Origin: Marinosulfonomonas sp.
GTDB lineage: Bacteria > Pseudomonadota > Alphaproteobacteria > Rhodobacterales > Rhodobacteraceae
Assembly (NCBI GenBank): GCA_015488685.1
Contig: WFNH01000104.1
Location: 1-49,067 of the forward strand
DNA length: 49,067 nt
Reading direction: 5' to 3'
The position numbers and the translations under genes are program-made. The notes under the pieces are model-generated. The model had not been told where the DNA came from. It worked only from the letters and a program-made list of their open reading frames with translations, and ran no database searches. Below, piece by piece: positions 16,366 to 24,550 of this stretch. The first letter of the stretch is position 1. Each line of letters opens with the position of its first letter.

Positions 16366-18666
16366 CTAACCACCTGTTAGCGACGGGATGGGGAAATTCC
16401 TGATCAAAGCTTCAATTGATTGGCGAAAATGGCCACTCTCTTCAATTAATGATGCATCTTTCGTTAACACGTTCTCTGACGGTGGCCATTTTGTTTCCGC
16501 TTCCAGAGCATCGGATACCATTAAACGGGCCAGTGTTTTTTCTGGATCAGATCCAATTTTCTGCAAGTTTTGCCAGTCGCCTGCCCGCCAGATAGCGGCC
16601 TTTTGCCCATCGCGATCTGATATTGCCGCAAATTCCTCTGCGGCCCTGTCATAAAACCCCAGAGATTCAAATGCCTGCGCCCGAAGTCTGGTAGCCTCTT
16701 CTCCAGTTATATTACTGAGCAGCTTTTCAACCTGGTTGCTTTTGTCACCCAGAATAGCGGCTCTGGCCAAAATCAACCTATCAATTTCGGTTGGGGGCAC
16801 AGGTGCATTCAACAATTGCAGTGCCTGTGTTGAAAATCCCAGATCGAGTAGTCTATTGGCAATCATCTGATGGGCGGTTCGGGAAACATCCTGTTCTTTA
16901 ATCTCTTTACGGGCCGTAAATATAAATTTCAGAAACTCTTCATCTGTAGCATTATATACTGCAGCTTCCAGAACATCTCCCCAAAGTGCCCGCTTCTCTT
17001 TTTCACTTATATAATTGTTTACATTAACAACGCGCAATTTTTCCAGTGCCGCACCCAGATCCCCGGATTGCGCCCGAACCAGTGCGATGGATTGCAATAA
17101 TCTGGCTCCAGCCTCACTTGTTTTTTGCTCGAATAGATACGATTCGGCAGTTGTTAGCATTTCTTCCGATACATCTGATTTGTTTTTTGTTTTTGCTTCC
17201 AAAAGATTTATCAACGCCTCAATCGCTACAGAATTGTTGTTAGTCGCAATTTTTGCAAACGTTTGTTCCGCAGCCTCAACATGCCCTCGCTTCTGGTCAA
17301 ATCGCGCTTCCATCAAACGAAATTCATCGCCTGCATCCCCAGGCGCCCGTGCAATCGCGTTCCTTATTGACGTAGCGGCATCAATATCACCGGCGTCAAG
17401 AAATTCCTCGGCCAGTCGAGGCCCCAAAAATCGACGCATATGTAATGGTAATGCTGAAAATGCCGATATGACGTGTGGCTTATTTATAGTTGCGCCTTTT
17501 GGTAACACCCGTAAAGACAGAACGGCCCAAAGCGCAACAGGTGAATCGCATCCAAGTTGTCCTTTGAATATCGAATCTTTTTGACTGCTGAAACCGTCAA
17601 CAATTAATGCCATTTCCTTCAATATATGTGCAGTATCCGTTTCAAGATTAAAGCTATTAATAGCCTGAATGGCCTCGGCCCCAAATCCCGCATAAATATA
17701 CGCCTTTGCAAGGTTTTCCACAGCCACTGGATTGATCCTGTCAAATTCTCCCGACAATTTTCGGCGTTGTTCTGATATTTGTTCCCAAATATTGTCCTCA
17801 CCCCCCCAATCCGAAATATTTACCCTGCCTTCGCCAAGACAGGTATCATCACTCTCAGTGGCAATACTCTGAGAAAGTATTTTGGGAAATTCGCGGTCAA
17901 CGCTGTTTTCGATACGAATATTTACATGTGGCTTTTCTTCGCTAACTGTAGCGGCTTCCGGTACCTGTTCCGACTGAACTTCTTTGAAGGATTTGGGAAG
18001 GTTTGCTTCCAGCAACCCATGAGCTGCAGCACGCCCGATTTGGCGCAACATTTCCGATTGCATTGCTTTTATATTATGGCTTGCTTCAGGGGTAATCTCG
18101 GGTTTCAGAACCAGCTGTTCTCCGAATGGAACAATAGGTTTAGATGACCCTGGAGCTGTTTCATTCTCTTGTAAATTAGCAGATATTACACTGCCCTCCG
18201 CCATATTATGGGTTTGCGGATCTCCAGATTCTGTGGTGGTTTCTACTAATGCCACATCTCCGGTTTCATCAGCTGAAAATGAAGTTTCAAAAGGGCTTTG
18301 TCCATCGGGCGGCCCGTCTTTAATATCAACAACCAACAGCCCTGGCCTGAATTCAAAAGCATCTGCATGGCACAAGCAATCCACAACCAATGTGACACTG
18401 GAATTGCCGCTGGATACAGAGATGTTTTTTATCCTTTTACGGGATATGCGCTGGTATACACCCGAGATGTCAATTTTTTCAGCTATCTCTTGTAACCGGA
18501 TTTCATAACCGCGGGAAATGCGCCCCATCTTCCATTCGACAGGTGTCGGAAATGAAAATACCAAACGCGAAAAATCCCCATGCTCGCCGGATCGAACCGC
18601 AACGACCTGCGCCAAAACACCTACCGGAAGGCTGGTAAATAAAATGAACAGTATCAGCCGTATCAT
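16366..18666 (-). CDS. Exported AMIN-like/TPR protein of the motA operon, function unknown
   Basis: The product is 766 residues. The signal peptide MIRLILFILFTSLPVGVLAQ starts at an ATG sharing ATGA with the motA stop. Residues about 20-120 form a beta-rich domain resembling AMIN (RSGEHGDFSRLVFSFPTPVEWKM, VTLVVDCLCHADAFEFRPGLLVVDI). An acidic low-complexity linker of roughly 170 residues follows. The rest (about 300-740) is a continuous series of helical pairs with TPR-like features (NLAKAYIYAGFGAEAIQAIN, AQSGDLGAALEKL, ESLGFYDRAAEEFAAI). It is therefore a periplasmic scaffold-type protein. Context between motA and sltF suggests a role in stator assembly or in opening peptidoglycan, comparable in position only to MotC of rhizobia or MotF of Rhodobacter. 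The gene looks AT-richer than flhA. Confidence 0.7.
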   Translation of the reverse strand: MIRLILFILFTSLPVGVLAQVVAVRSGEHGDFSRLVFSFPTPVEWKMGRISRGYEIRLQEIAEKIDISGVYQRISRKRIKNISVSSGNSSVTLVVDCLCHADAFEFRPGLLVVDIKDGPPDGQSPFETSFSADETGDVALVETTTESGDPQTHNMAEGSVISANLQENETAPGSSKPIVPFGEQLVLKPEITPEASHNIKAMQSEMLRQIGRAAAHGLLEANLPKSFKEVQSEQVPEAATVSEEKPHVNIRIENSVDREFPKILSQSIATESDDTCLGEGRVNISDWGGEDNIWEQISEQRRKLSGEFDRINPVAVENLAKAYIYAGFGAEAIQAINSFNLETDTAHILKEMALIVDGFSSQKDSIFKGQLGCDSPVALWAVLSLRVLPKGATINKPHVISAFSALPLHMRRFLGPRLAEEFLDAGDIDAATSIRNAIARAPGDAGDEFRLMEARFDQKRGHVEAAEQTFAKIATNNNSVAIEALINLLEAKTKNKSDVSEEMLTTAESYLFEQKTSEAGARLLQSIALVRAQSGDLGAALEKLRVVNVNNYISEKEKRALWGDVLEAAVYNATDEEFLKFIFTARKEIKEQDVSRTAHQMIANRLLDLGFSTQALQLLNAPVPPTEIDRLILARAAILGDKSNQVEKLLSNITGEEATRLRAQAFESLGFYDRAAEEFAAISDRDGQKAAIWRAGDWQNLQKIGSDPEKTLARLMVSDALEAETKWPPSENVLTKDASLIEESGHFRQSIEALIRNFPIPSLTGG

Positions 18667-19532
18667 GCAGCCCCCTGTTTCACTTCTTTCAAAGCCTCTT
18701 CCAGTTCTCCGAAACTTGGCCGGCTGTGAGTGGGTGTATTCTGGCGCCCGACTTCTATACATATGTTGGTTGCGTGATTGTGTAGGTTCGCAACCAGAAC
18801 CTCGCGGATAAGCTGGTAAAAATGAGCGTCTTCTTCAACGACTGCTTTAATCTTGGTGCTGAATGGTCCAACCAGACCATAGGCCATAAATACCCCCAGA
18901 AATGTCCCGACCAGCGCACTACCGATCAGTTCACCCAGAATTTCAGGTGGCTGATCCAGTGACCCCATTGTTTTGATAATTCCCAACACCGCTGCCACAA
19001 TTCCGAGCGCCGGAAGCCCGTCCGCCAGCCCTTGCAAGGAATGGCTGGGGTGCATAGCATGATGGAAATTTTCCTCAATCCGTTTTTCAAGTACCTCTTC
19101 CACCTGATGCGGGTCGTCGTAATTCATAGATGCCGAACGAAGCGTATCGCAGATCAGCGCAACCGCCTCTTTGTCGGTCAATATCTTTGGGTAGCGTGTG
19201 AATATTGTTGATTCTTCGGGTGCCTCGATATGTTCCTCAAGCCCGACCGGATTCTGTTTGGCAAAACGAACCAGCTCAAACAAAAGGCATAGTAAATCGC
19301 GGTAATCACTATGTTGCCAAACCGGCCCTTTGAATACTTTGCCGATGCCCTTGAATGTTTGTTTTATCGCAGAAATGTCGCTGGAAATAATCAGCGCGCC
19401 AATACCAGCCCCCAGAATCATGGTAATTTCAAAAGGGGCCGCATGAAGAATGATGCCCAGCTTGCCGCCTTCGGCCAGGTAGGCGCCAAAGATCATGACA
19501 AGCATCACAACAATTCCGATTATCCCGATCAT
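18663..19532 (-). CDS. motA: Flagellar motor stator protein MotA
   Basis: The product is a 289-residue stator subunit with four membrane helices (about 2-20, 32-51, 170-190, 203-225) that forms the proton channel with MotB and pushes on FliG. Characteristic are the cytoplasmic loop with RYPKILTDKEAVALICDTLR and GLADGLPALGIVAAVLGIIKTMGSLDQPPEILG, which includes the conserved Pro-Ala-Leu-Gly-Ile. It is not paired with motB, which lies 10 kb away at 29.6 kb. A 65-base gap separates it from motE upstream, and it overlaps the AMIN-like/TPR gene by four bases. Confidence 0.97.
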   Translation of the reverse strand: MIGIIGIVVMLVMIFGAYLAEGGKLGIILHAAPFEITMILGAGIGALIISSDISAIKQTFKGIGKVFKGPVWQHSDYRDLLCLLFELVRFAKQNPVGLEEHIEAPEESTIFTRYPKILTDKEAVALICDTLRSASMNYDDPHQVEEVLEKRIEENFHHAMHPSHSLQGLADGLPALGIVAAVLGIIKTMGSLDQPPEILGELIGSALVGTFLGVFMAYGLVGPFSTKIKAVVEEDAHFYQLIREVLVANLHNHATNICIEVGRQNTPTHSRPSFGELEEALKEVKQGAA

Positions 19533-19597
19533 CCAGAAACCTCCAAAAACAGCAATTCAGCCCACTTCAACCGTGACCGATTAGAATTAAGAATATC

Positions 19598-20209
19598 TCA
19601 CTTTTCCGTTGGAACCTCTGCATTTCTGCCCGCCAGTATCACACTGATGGAATAAGCCTTGGCCGGGGTCAGGCCGGCAAAGATGGCAGCAGCCGCATCT
19701 GGACGCATCCGGCCCAGAAATCCGGCTGAAAACTGCGGGTCCATTTCCTCGAACAATTTGGCAGCATCTTTGGCCTTCATGTTTTCGTAAACCGTTGTCA
19801 AACGCGACAGATCATCTTCGGCGGCAGTATCAGCTAAAGCCATTGTTGCTTTTAACCGCTGCTCTGCCTCAGCCAGCGCTGCAAGGTTCTTTTTGGCTCC
19901 TTCTTCGGCCACAGCCAAAACCTGCATCCGGTCGGCCAGTTTTGCCTCTTGTTCGGTCACTCTGGCTTCGCGTTTCTTCAGGGCAGCCAGCAACTCGCCA
20001 ATCCCTTCACCGGTTTCGCAGGCGGTGGGGACCACCGTATCCTGTTGGTTTTCTCCATGACCCAACGTCTGAATCTCTCGTGCAATTGCACTGCCGGTAC
20101 CCGACCCCAACCGCAGTAACCCCGAGGCCAGAAAGAACCCTGTGATCAATAACAAAACCCCGCGCGAACCTTTGCGCTGTCGCTTGCTTTTCTCTTGTAT
20201 ATTAGTCAT
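19598..20209 (-). CDS. motE: MotE family protein
   Basis: The product is 203 residues. One N-terminal membrane anchor (about 16-36) precedes a long coiled coil (about 70-130, ALKKREARVTEQEAKLADRMQVLAV) and a C-terminal MgtE-N-like helical domain (DDLSRLTTVYENMKAKDAAKLFEEMDPQFSAGFLGRMRPDAAAAIFAGLTPAKAYSISVILAG). In Sinorhizobium MotE is a periplasmic chaperone for MotC. Here its neighbour two genes on is the exported AMIN-like/TPR protein, which makes a similar pairing plausible but unproven. The ATG overlaps the DUF6468 stop by four bases. Confidence 0.85.
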   Translation of the reverse strand: MTNIQEKSKRQRKGSRGVLLLITGFFLASGLLRLGSGTGSAIAREIQTLGHGENQQDTVVPTACETGEGIGELLAALKKREARVTEQEAKLADRMQVLAVAEEGAKKNLAALAEAEQRLKATMALADTAAEDDLSRLTTVYENMKAKDAAKLFEEMDPQFSAGFLGRMRPDAAAAIFAGLTPAKAYSISVILAGRNAEVPTEK

Positions 20210-20589
20210 TCCGCAGCCTCCACAGCCCTGTCCTGATGTCGCAGAAATACGGCATCCGGCACGGGCTGTTCTACGAACTCCGGGGCAGGCGATGTCTGTG
20301 GTTCCGGTAAGTCATGCATCGATGCCATCAACAACTCCAGACGTTTGGCAACATCTTCAGCTTTGGTGGTCAACGCCTTAAGTGATTTTGTCGAATCCCC
20401 TGCCGCAACTCGTGCCTGTTCCAGTGTCTTGGTCATACCGTCTACCTGAACGGCCAACACCGCCACAGCACCGCCAACACCATTTTCCAAATCATTAAAA
20501 CGGCTTAGACGCCGTGATAGAATCATACAGTAAAATGCTGCCCCCAAGGCACCGGCGACCAGCAAAATATCCGCAATCAGTGTCATCAT
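20206..20589 (-). CDS. DUF6468-type membrane-anchored flagellar protein
   Basis: The product is 127 residues: a single N-terminal membrane helix (about 4-24), SRRLSRFNDLENGVGGAVAVLA, a helical coiled-coil region to about residue 90, and a Pro-rich acidic tail. It fits the DUF6468 family seen in alphaproteobacterial flagellar clusters between fliL and motE-type genes. No biochemical function is known to me. The AGGAGG site sits only two bases from the first ATG and five from the second at 20586, so the true product may start at the second Met. Confidence 0.65.
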   Translation of the reverse strand: MMTLIADILLVAGALGAAFYCMILSRRLSRFNDLENGVGGAVAVLAVQVDGMTKTLEQARVAAGDSTKSLKALTTKAEDVAKRLELLMASMHDLPEPQTSPAPEFVEQPVPDAVFLRHQDRAVEAAE

Positions 20590-20595
20590 GCCCTC

Positions 20596-21081
20596 CTAGT
20601 TCAGCACAAATTCCATTATCAGCAAGTCCTTTACACGACCCTCGCCTGTTACCGTCTGAATCCGCCGCAGCATCTGCGCACGCAAACGTATCAGGGCGCT
20701 GGGATCTTCCAGATCCTTCACATCCACCGCTCGCAAATAACCGTTCAAAACATCCAGAACCCGAGGCAACAATGCTGTCACCTCTTCCTTATGCGCACCG
20801 TCTACTTCCAGCTGCGAACGGAATCGCAGGAACTGGTTTCTGGACCGTCCTCCCAAATTAATAATTAATGGATCTACAGGCACAAAAACCGCATCCGGCA
20901 TGGGTATGGCTTCTTCATGCGAATCGGCTGCAACGTCCTCGTGACTGCCAAAAAGCATGCCAGACTGCACCGCATAAAATCCGCCACCCCCACCGGCCAA
21001 AGCCAGAAAAAGGCCAATAATCAAAGGCATTTTCGACTTCTTCTTTGGACCTTCGTCTTCAACTTTTTCTTCGTCTGCCAT
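20596..21081 (-). CDS. fliL: Flagellar basal body-associated protein FliL
   Basis: The product is a 161-residue canonical FliL: acidic/basic cytoplasmic N-terminus, one membrane helix (about 18-40), and a periplasmic stomatin-like domain with VFVPVDPLIINLGG, FLRFRSQLEVDG, LLPRVLDVLNGYLRAVDVKDLEDPSAL and the C-terminal VTGEGRVKDLLIMEFVLN. FliL rings surround and activate stators. It heads the leftward operon through motE and motA to flhB, consistent with that role. It is divergent from fliF across a 125-base region with a CtrA-like site. A second, diverged FliL is at 10670-11179. Confidence 0.94.
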   Translation of the reverse strand: MADEEKVEDEGPKKKSKMPLIIGLFLALAGGGGGFYAVQSGMLFGSHEDVAADSHEEAIPMPDAVFVPVDPLIINLGGRSRNQFLRFRSQLEVDGAHKEEVTALLPRVLDVLNGYLRAVDVKDLEDPSALIRLRAQMLRRIQTVTGEGRVKDLLIMEFVLN

Positions 21082-21126
21082 GTTCTCACCGGTTTTTTCC
21101 TTTCCTTCCCTAATAAACGTCAGGAG

Positions 21127-21141
21127 CTAACCGATTATTAA
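21127..21141. promoter_or_regulatory. CtrA-like half-site pair between fliL and fliF (TTAA-N7-TTAG on minus)
   Basis: CTAA at 21127-21130 and TTAA at 21138-21141 are seven bases apart; read on the minus strand this is TTAA-TAATCGG-TTAG, 7 of 8 consensus positions. It is 66 bases from the fliF start and 46 from the fliL start, so one site could serve both large divergent operons. In Caulobacter the fliF promoter is CtrA-controlled, which supports the reading. Confidence 0.45.
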
Positions 21142-21206
21142 GCCTGTTCGGCGAAACATAAGTCGACGCATGGGTAAAACGCCCAACGAATATTCGGAGA
21201 ATCGTC

Positions 21207-22883
21207 TTGCAACAGCTACTGTCAGTCTGGTCTGCACTGGAGCCGCGCCGCCGCGTGATCGTGGTGCTTGCCACCCTTGCTATGTTCGCTGCGGTTCTGG
21301 CCCTGTCACGCATGGCGGCCACACCGGGCATGTCACTCTTATATGCAGGGCTGGAAAGCAGCGCTGCGGGCGAGGTGGTGGCAAAGCTGGAGCAACAGGG
21401 CGTCACTTACGAGGTGCGCGGCGGGGCGATCTTTGTTGATAGTGCACGCCGTGATGAATTGCGCATGACACTGGCCAGCGAAGGGTTGCCCGCAAATAGT
21501 TCCGCTGGATATGAGTTGCTTGATTCACTGTCGGGGTTCGGCACCACATCGCAAATGTTCGACGCTGCGTATTGGCGCGCCAAAGAAGGCGAGCTGGCCC
21601 GTACCATCGTATCCAGCCCGTATATCCGCAACGCACGGGTGCATATTGCCAACCCGTCATCACAACCATTCCGGCGGCAGGCCAAGGAAACCGCATCAGT
21701 CACGGTAACCACCGCGTCAGGGGCGTTGTCGGCCTCGCATGCAAAGGCTTTGAAGTTTCTTGTAGCCTCGGCTGTAACCGGATTGTTGCCAGAAGATGTG
21801 GCCATCATTGATACACGTGGTGGATTGATTAGTGGTGCGGATGATCCGGCAACAGGGCAAAGTAGCGGCGAAAACCGTGCAGCAGAGTTAAAGAAAAACG
21901 TCGAACGGTTGCTTGAGGCGCGTGTTGGATACGGCAATGCTGTCGTCGAAATCAGCGTCGAAACCGTGACAGATAGGGAATCGGTTACGGAGCATACATT
22001 TGACCCGGATTCGCGTGTGGTGATCAGTACCGATAACGAGGAACGCACCACGGCTTCCAAAGATGCACGCGGCGGGGCGGTTTCGGTTGCCAGCAACCTG
22101 CCCGAAGGTGATGGCAACAGCAACGCCAATTCATCCAGCCAGAACAGCGAAACACGCGCGCGGGTAAATTACGAGGTATCTGAAACCCGGCGGGATATTG
22201 TGAAATCTCCGGGTGCAATCAAACGTCTTTCCGTGGCTGTTCTGGTGGATGGCACTATGCAGGTTGACGATACAGGGGCCGAAGTTTTCGTTCCACGTAG
22301 TAAAGAAGAACTGACCGGCCTGCGCGATCTGGTGGCTGCGGCTGTCGGGTTCGATGAAGCACGCGGCGATGTTATCACTTTGAAAACCATGCAGTTTGAA
22401 CCAATTGTTGAACAGGGAAGTGTTGCAGATCCAACATTCCTGCAATCCATGAACGTGAATGTTATGTCGCTTATTCAACTGGTTGTTTTGGGCATCGTCG
22501 CGCTTATCCTCGGCTTGTTTGTTGTGCGCCCGATCCTGAACAGCAAAGCTGCAGCTGTTGTGGCCGAATTACCAGCCCCAACAGATTCAATTCCGCCTGC
22601 TCCCTTTCCTGACGGGTTTGGAAGTTCCGGCACCGCTGCCCTTCCCGCCCTGACCGGTGAAATTGACAACGGCAACTTTGACCCGCCAGCTATGGCAACC
22701 GTTGCGGATTTTGACATGCCCGAAATGGGGACTGCGCCCCTTGGCGACTTTGCCACGGCCAGCAATATGGGTGGCACATCGAATGACCCCGTTTCCCGCC
22801 TGAAAGAGCTGATCGAGGAACGCCAGGAAGAAACGGTCGAGGTTCTACGTGGTTGGATGGAAGATAGTGGGGAAACGGTTTGA
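21207..22883 (+). CDS. fliF: Flagellar MS-ring protein FliF
   Basis: The product is the 558-residue MS-ring protein. The first membrane helix (about 17-35), ring-building motifs (GMSLLYAGLESSAAGEVVAKLEQQGVTYEVRGGAIFV, EGELARTIVSSPYIRNARVHIANPSSQPFRRQAKETASVTV), a second membrane helix (about 418-440) and an acidic C-terminal FliG-binding tail are all present. The apparent start is TTG at 21207, with GGAGA six bases upstream; no in-frame ATG lies between it and the conserved region. A rare start codon may limit yield. The stop overlaps the fliH ATG (TGATG). Confidence 0.95.
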   Translation: MQQLLSVWSALEPRRRVIVVLATLAMFAAVLALSRMAATPGMSLLYAGLESSAAGEVVAKLEQQGVTYEVRGGAIFVDSARRDELRMTLASEGLPANSSAGYELLDSLSGFGTTSQMFDAAYWRAKEGELARTIVSSPYIRNARVHIANPSSQPFRRQAKETASVTVTTASGALSASHAKALKFLVASAVTGLLPEDVAIIDTRGGLISGADDPATGQSSGENRAAELKKNVERLLEARVGYGNAVVEISVETVTDRESVTEHTFDPDSRVVISTDNEERTTASKDARGGAVSVASNLPEGDGNSNANSSSQNSETRARVNYEVSETRRDIVKSPGAIKRLSVAVLVDGTMQVDDTGAEVFVPRSKEELTGLRDLVAAAVGFDEARGDVITLKTMQFEPIVEQGSVADPTFLQSMNVNVMSLIQLVVLGIVALILGLFVVRPILNSKAAAVVAELPAPTDSIPPAPFPDGFGSSGTAALPALTGEIDNGNFDPPAMATVADFDMPEMGTAPLGDFATASNMGGTSNDPVSRLKELIEERQEETVEVLRGWMEDSGETV

Positions 22884-23476
22884 TGGCGCTTTTCCCATTA
22901 GAAGAATTCAGCGCAACCATAGCTGCAAATAGCCCGGATCCGGTTCTGGAAACCGGCTTCGAAGAACACCGGATAGAGGCTTACGAGCAGGGTTATAAAG
23001 CAGGCTGGGATGATGCCGCCGCCGCCCAAGCCGAAGAGCAATCCCGCGTATCCGCCGATTTCGCCCGCAATCTGCAAGAATTATCCTTCACCTATCACGA
23101 GGCCCGCAGCCAGATTCTGAACTCGCTAAAACCGCTGTTTACCGAAATGGTCTCCAAAGTGTTGCCCACACTGGCACAAGGTAACTTGCCCCAAACCATT
23201 GTAGATGAAGTTTTAACCGTAGCGTCCGATCAAACCGATGCCGAAATAGAAATCGTTATATCGCCAGCCAACCGACCCGCCCTGGAACATTTACTCGAGG
23301 GACTGACCTCGCTTGATGTGAACATAATCGAAGAGTCTACCATGGCCGAGGGTTTGGCCTATTTACGATTTTCGGATTCCGAAAAGCAGATTGACCTGAC
23401 AAGCGTTCTGACCGGGGTTTCCCAATTGGTCGAGGGCTTCTTTGCACAACAGGAAAAGGTAGCAATCAATGGATGA
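22883..23476 (+). CDS. fliH: FliH-like export ATPase regulator
   Basis: The product is a 197-residue cytoplasmic protein. It has a short N-terminus, a helical middle (EEHRIEAYEQGYKAGWDDAAAAQAEEQSRVSADFARNLQ), where EQGYKAGW is typical of FliH/FlbE, and a C-terminal V-type-stalk-like domain (VSKVLPTLAQGNLPQTIVDEVLTVA). It would bind FliI and link it to FliN at the C ring, and fliN is the next gene. The ATG at 22883 shares TGATG with the fliF stop; a TTG one codon upstream is less likely. Its end overlaps fliN by eight bases. No fliG lies between fliF and fliH, unlike in enterobacteria. Confidence 0.82.
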   Translation: MALFPLEEFSATIAANSPDPVLETGFEEHRIEAYEQGYKAGWDDAAAAQAEEQSRVSADFARNLQELSFTYHEARSQILNSLKPLFTEMVSKVLPTLAQGNLPQTIVDEVLTVASDQTDAEIEIVISPANRPALEHLLEGLTSLDVNIIEESTMAEGLAYLRFSDSEKQIDLTSVLTGVSQLVEGFFAQQEKVAING

Positions 23477-23756
23477 TACCATGACAGATATGCCGGCAGA
23501 CAGCCAGAATCCGTTTAACCAGGTACCGATCGAAATTACTATTTCGGTGGGCAAGACCCGCCCGAAAATCAAGGAATTATTGCAGCTGGAACAAGACGCC
23601 GTTTTACCGCTGGACAAAAGGATCGAGGATCCGGTCGAATTATACATCGGTGACCGCCTGATTGCCCGTGGGGAATTGCAGGAACTTGATGGCGATCAGG
23701 CTGGACAGCTGGCCGTTCGTTTAACCGAAGTAATAAATCTGCAGGACGGTCTGTAA
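23469..23756 (+). CDS. fliN: Flagellar motor switch protein FliN
   Basis: The product is 95 residues, a SpoA-domain C-ring subunit. NQVPIEITISVGKTRPKIKELLQLEQDAVLPLDKRIEDPVELYIGDRLIARGELQELDG is the canonical FliN core; the short acidic N-terminus is variable. It makes the lower C ring with FliM and docks FliH-FliI. No fliM or fliG gene occurs in the window. It overlaps fliH by eight bases and is three bases from fliP. Confidence 0.95.
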   Translation: MDDTMTDMPADSQNPFNQVPIEITISVGKTRPKIKELLQLEQDAVLPLDKRIEDPVELYIGDRLIARGELQELDGDQAGQLAVRLTEVINLQDGL

Positions 23757-23759
23757 ATC

Positions 23760-24506
23760 ATGAAAATCAACACACCAATCCGCCTCATGCTAGGACTCAC
23801 TGCAATTTTGTTAACCATGATTGCTCTACCAGCCGCCGCACAGGAAATTTCGATTTCCTTGGGCGACAGCGGCTCGGTATCAGCCCGCAGTATTCAACTG
23901 CTGCTGTTGATCACCGTCCTAAGCATCGTGCCGGGTCTGGCCATCATGCTGACCTGCTTTCCGTTTATCGTGACGGTTCTATCCATCTTGCGACAGGCAA
24001 TCGGATTGCAACAATCCCCTCCAAACATGTTGATTATCAGTCTTGCAATGTTCCTGACCTATTTCGTAATGGAGCCTGTATTTACCGAGGCCTGGAACAG
24101 TGGCATTGATCCGCTGATCAATGATCAGATCACCGTTGAACAGGCCTTTACCAAGGCAATAACCCCGTTCCGGCATTTTATGGCCAATCGTATTGATCCG
24201 GATACGTTCAATTCCCTTGCTGCTTTGCGCCCCGACGCAAAGATACCGGGCGAAACAGCATCACAGCCTCTTTCACTGCTGGTTCCGTCCTTTTTATTGT
24301 CTGAAATTGCCCGCGCCTTTGAAATCGGGTTTCTGGTTTTTCTGCCGTTCCTGATCATCGACCTAGTAGTTGCTGCTATTCTGATGTCGATGGGGATGAT
24401 GATGGTGCCGCCGGCAATTGTTTCACTGCCCTTCAAGCTGGCGTTTTTTGTAGTTGCCGATGGTTGGACCCTGATTTCCAGCGCATTGGTCAGGAGTTAC
24501 TTCTGA
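23760..24506 (+). CDS. fliP: Flagellar export gate protein FliP
   Basis: The product is 248 residues. A cleavable signal peptide (to about AAAQ, residue 28) and four membrane helices are seen. Core motifs are LLITVLSIVPGLAIMLTCFPFIVTVLSILRQAIGLQQSPPNMLI, QPLSLLVPSFLLSEIARAFEIGFLVFLPFLIIDLVVAAILMSMGMMMVPP and the final LPFKLAFFVVADGW. FliP pentamers form the gate with FliQ and FliR. It is the last gene of the fliF block; 44 bases separate it from convergent flgI, where I see no clear terminator. No fliO is present. Confidence 0.97.
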   Translation: MKINTPIRLMLGLTAILLTMIALPAAAQEISISLGDSGSVSARSIQLLLLITVLSIVPGLAIMLTCFPFIVTVLSILRQAIGLQQSPPNMLIISLAMFLTYFVMEPVFTEAWNSGIDPLINDQITVEQAFTKAITPFRHFMANRIDPDTFNSLAALRPDAKIPGETASQPLSLLVPSFLLSEIARAFEIGFLVFLPFLIIDLVVAAILMSMGMMMVPPAIVSLPFKLAFFVVADGWTLISSALVRSYF

Positions 24507-24550
24507 TCCAGGGAAAACACCCCTCGAGAACCACACAGCCTGCTTATCTA

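Noticed and set aside
16366-16380. CTAA-N7-TTAG at the end of the AMIN-like/TPR gene as another CtrA site for sltF
   Set aside because: It overlaps the stop codon inside an operon, matches only 6 of 8 positions and forms a simple small palindrome likely due to chance.
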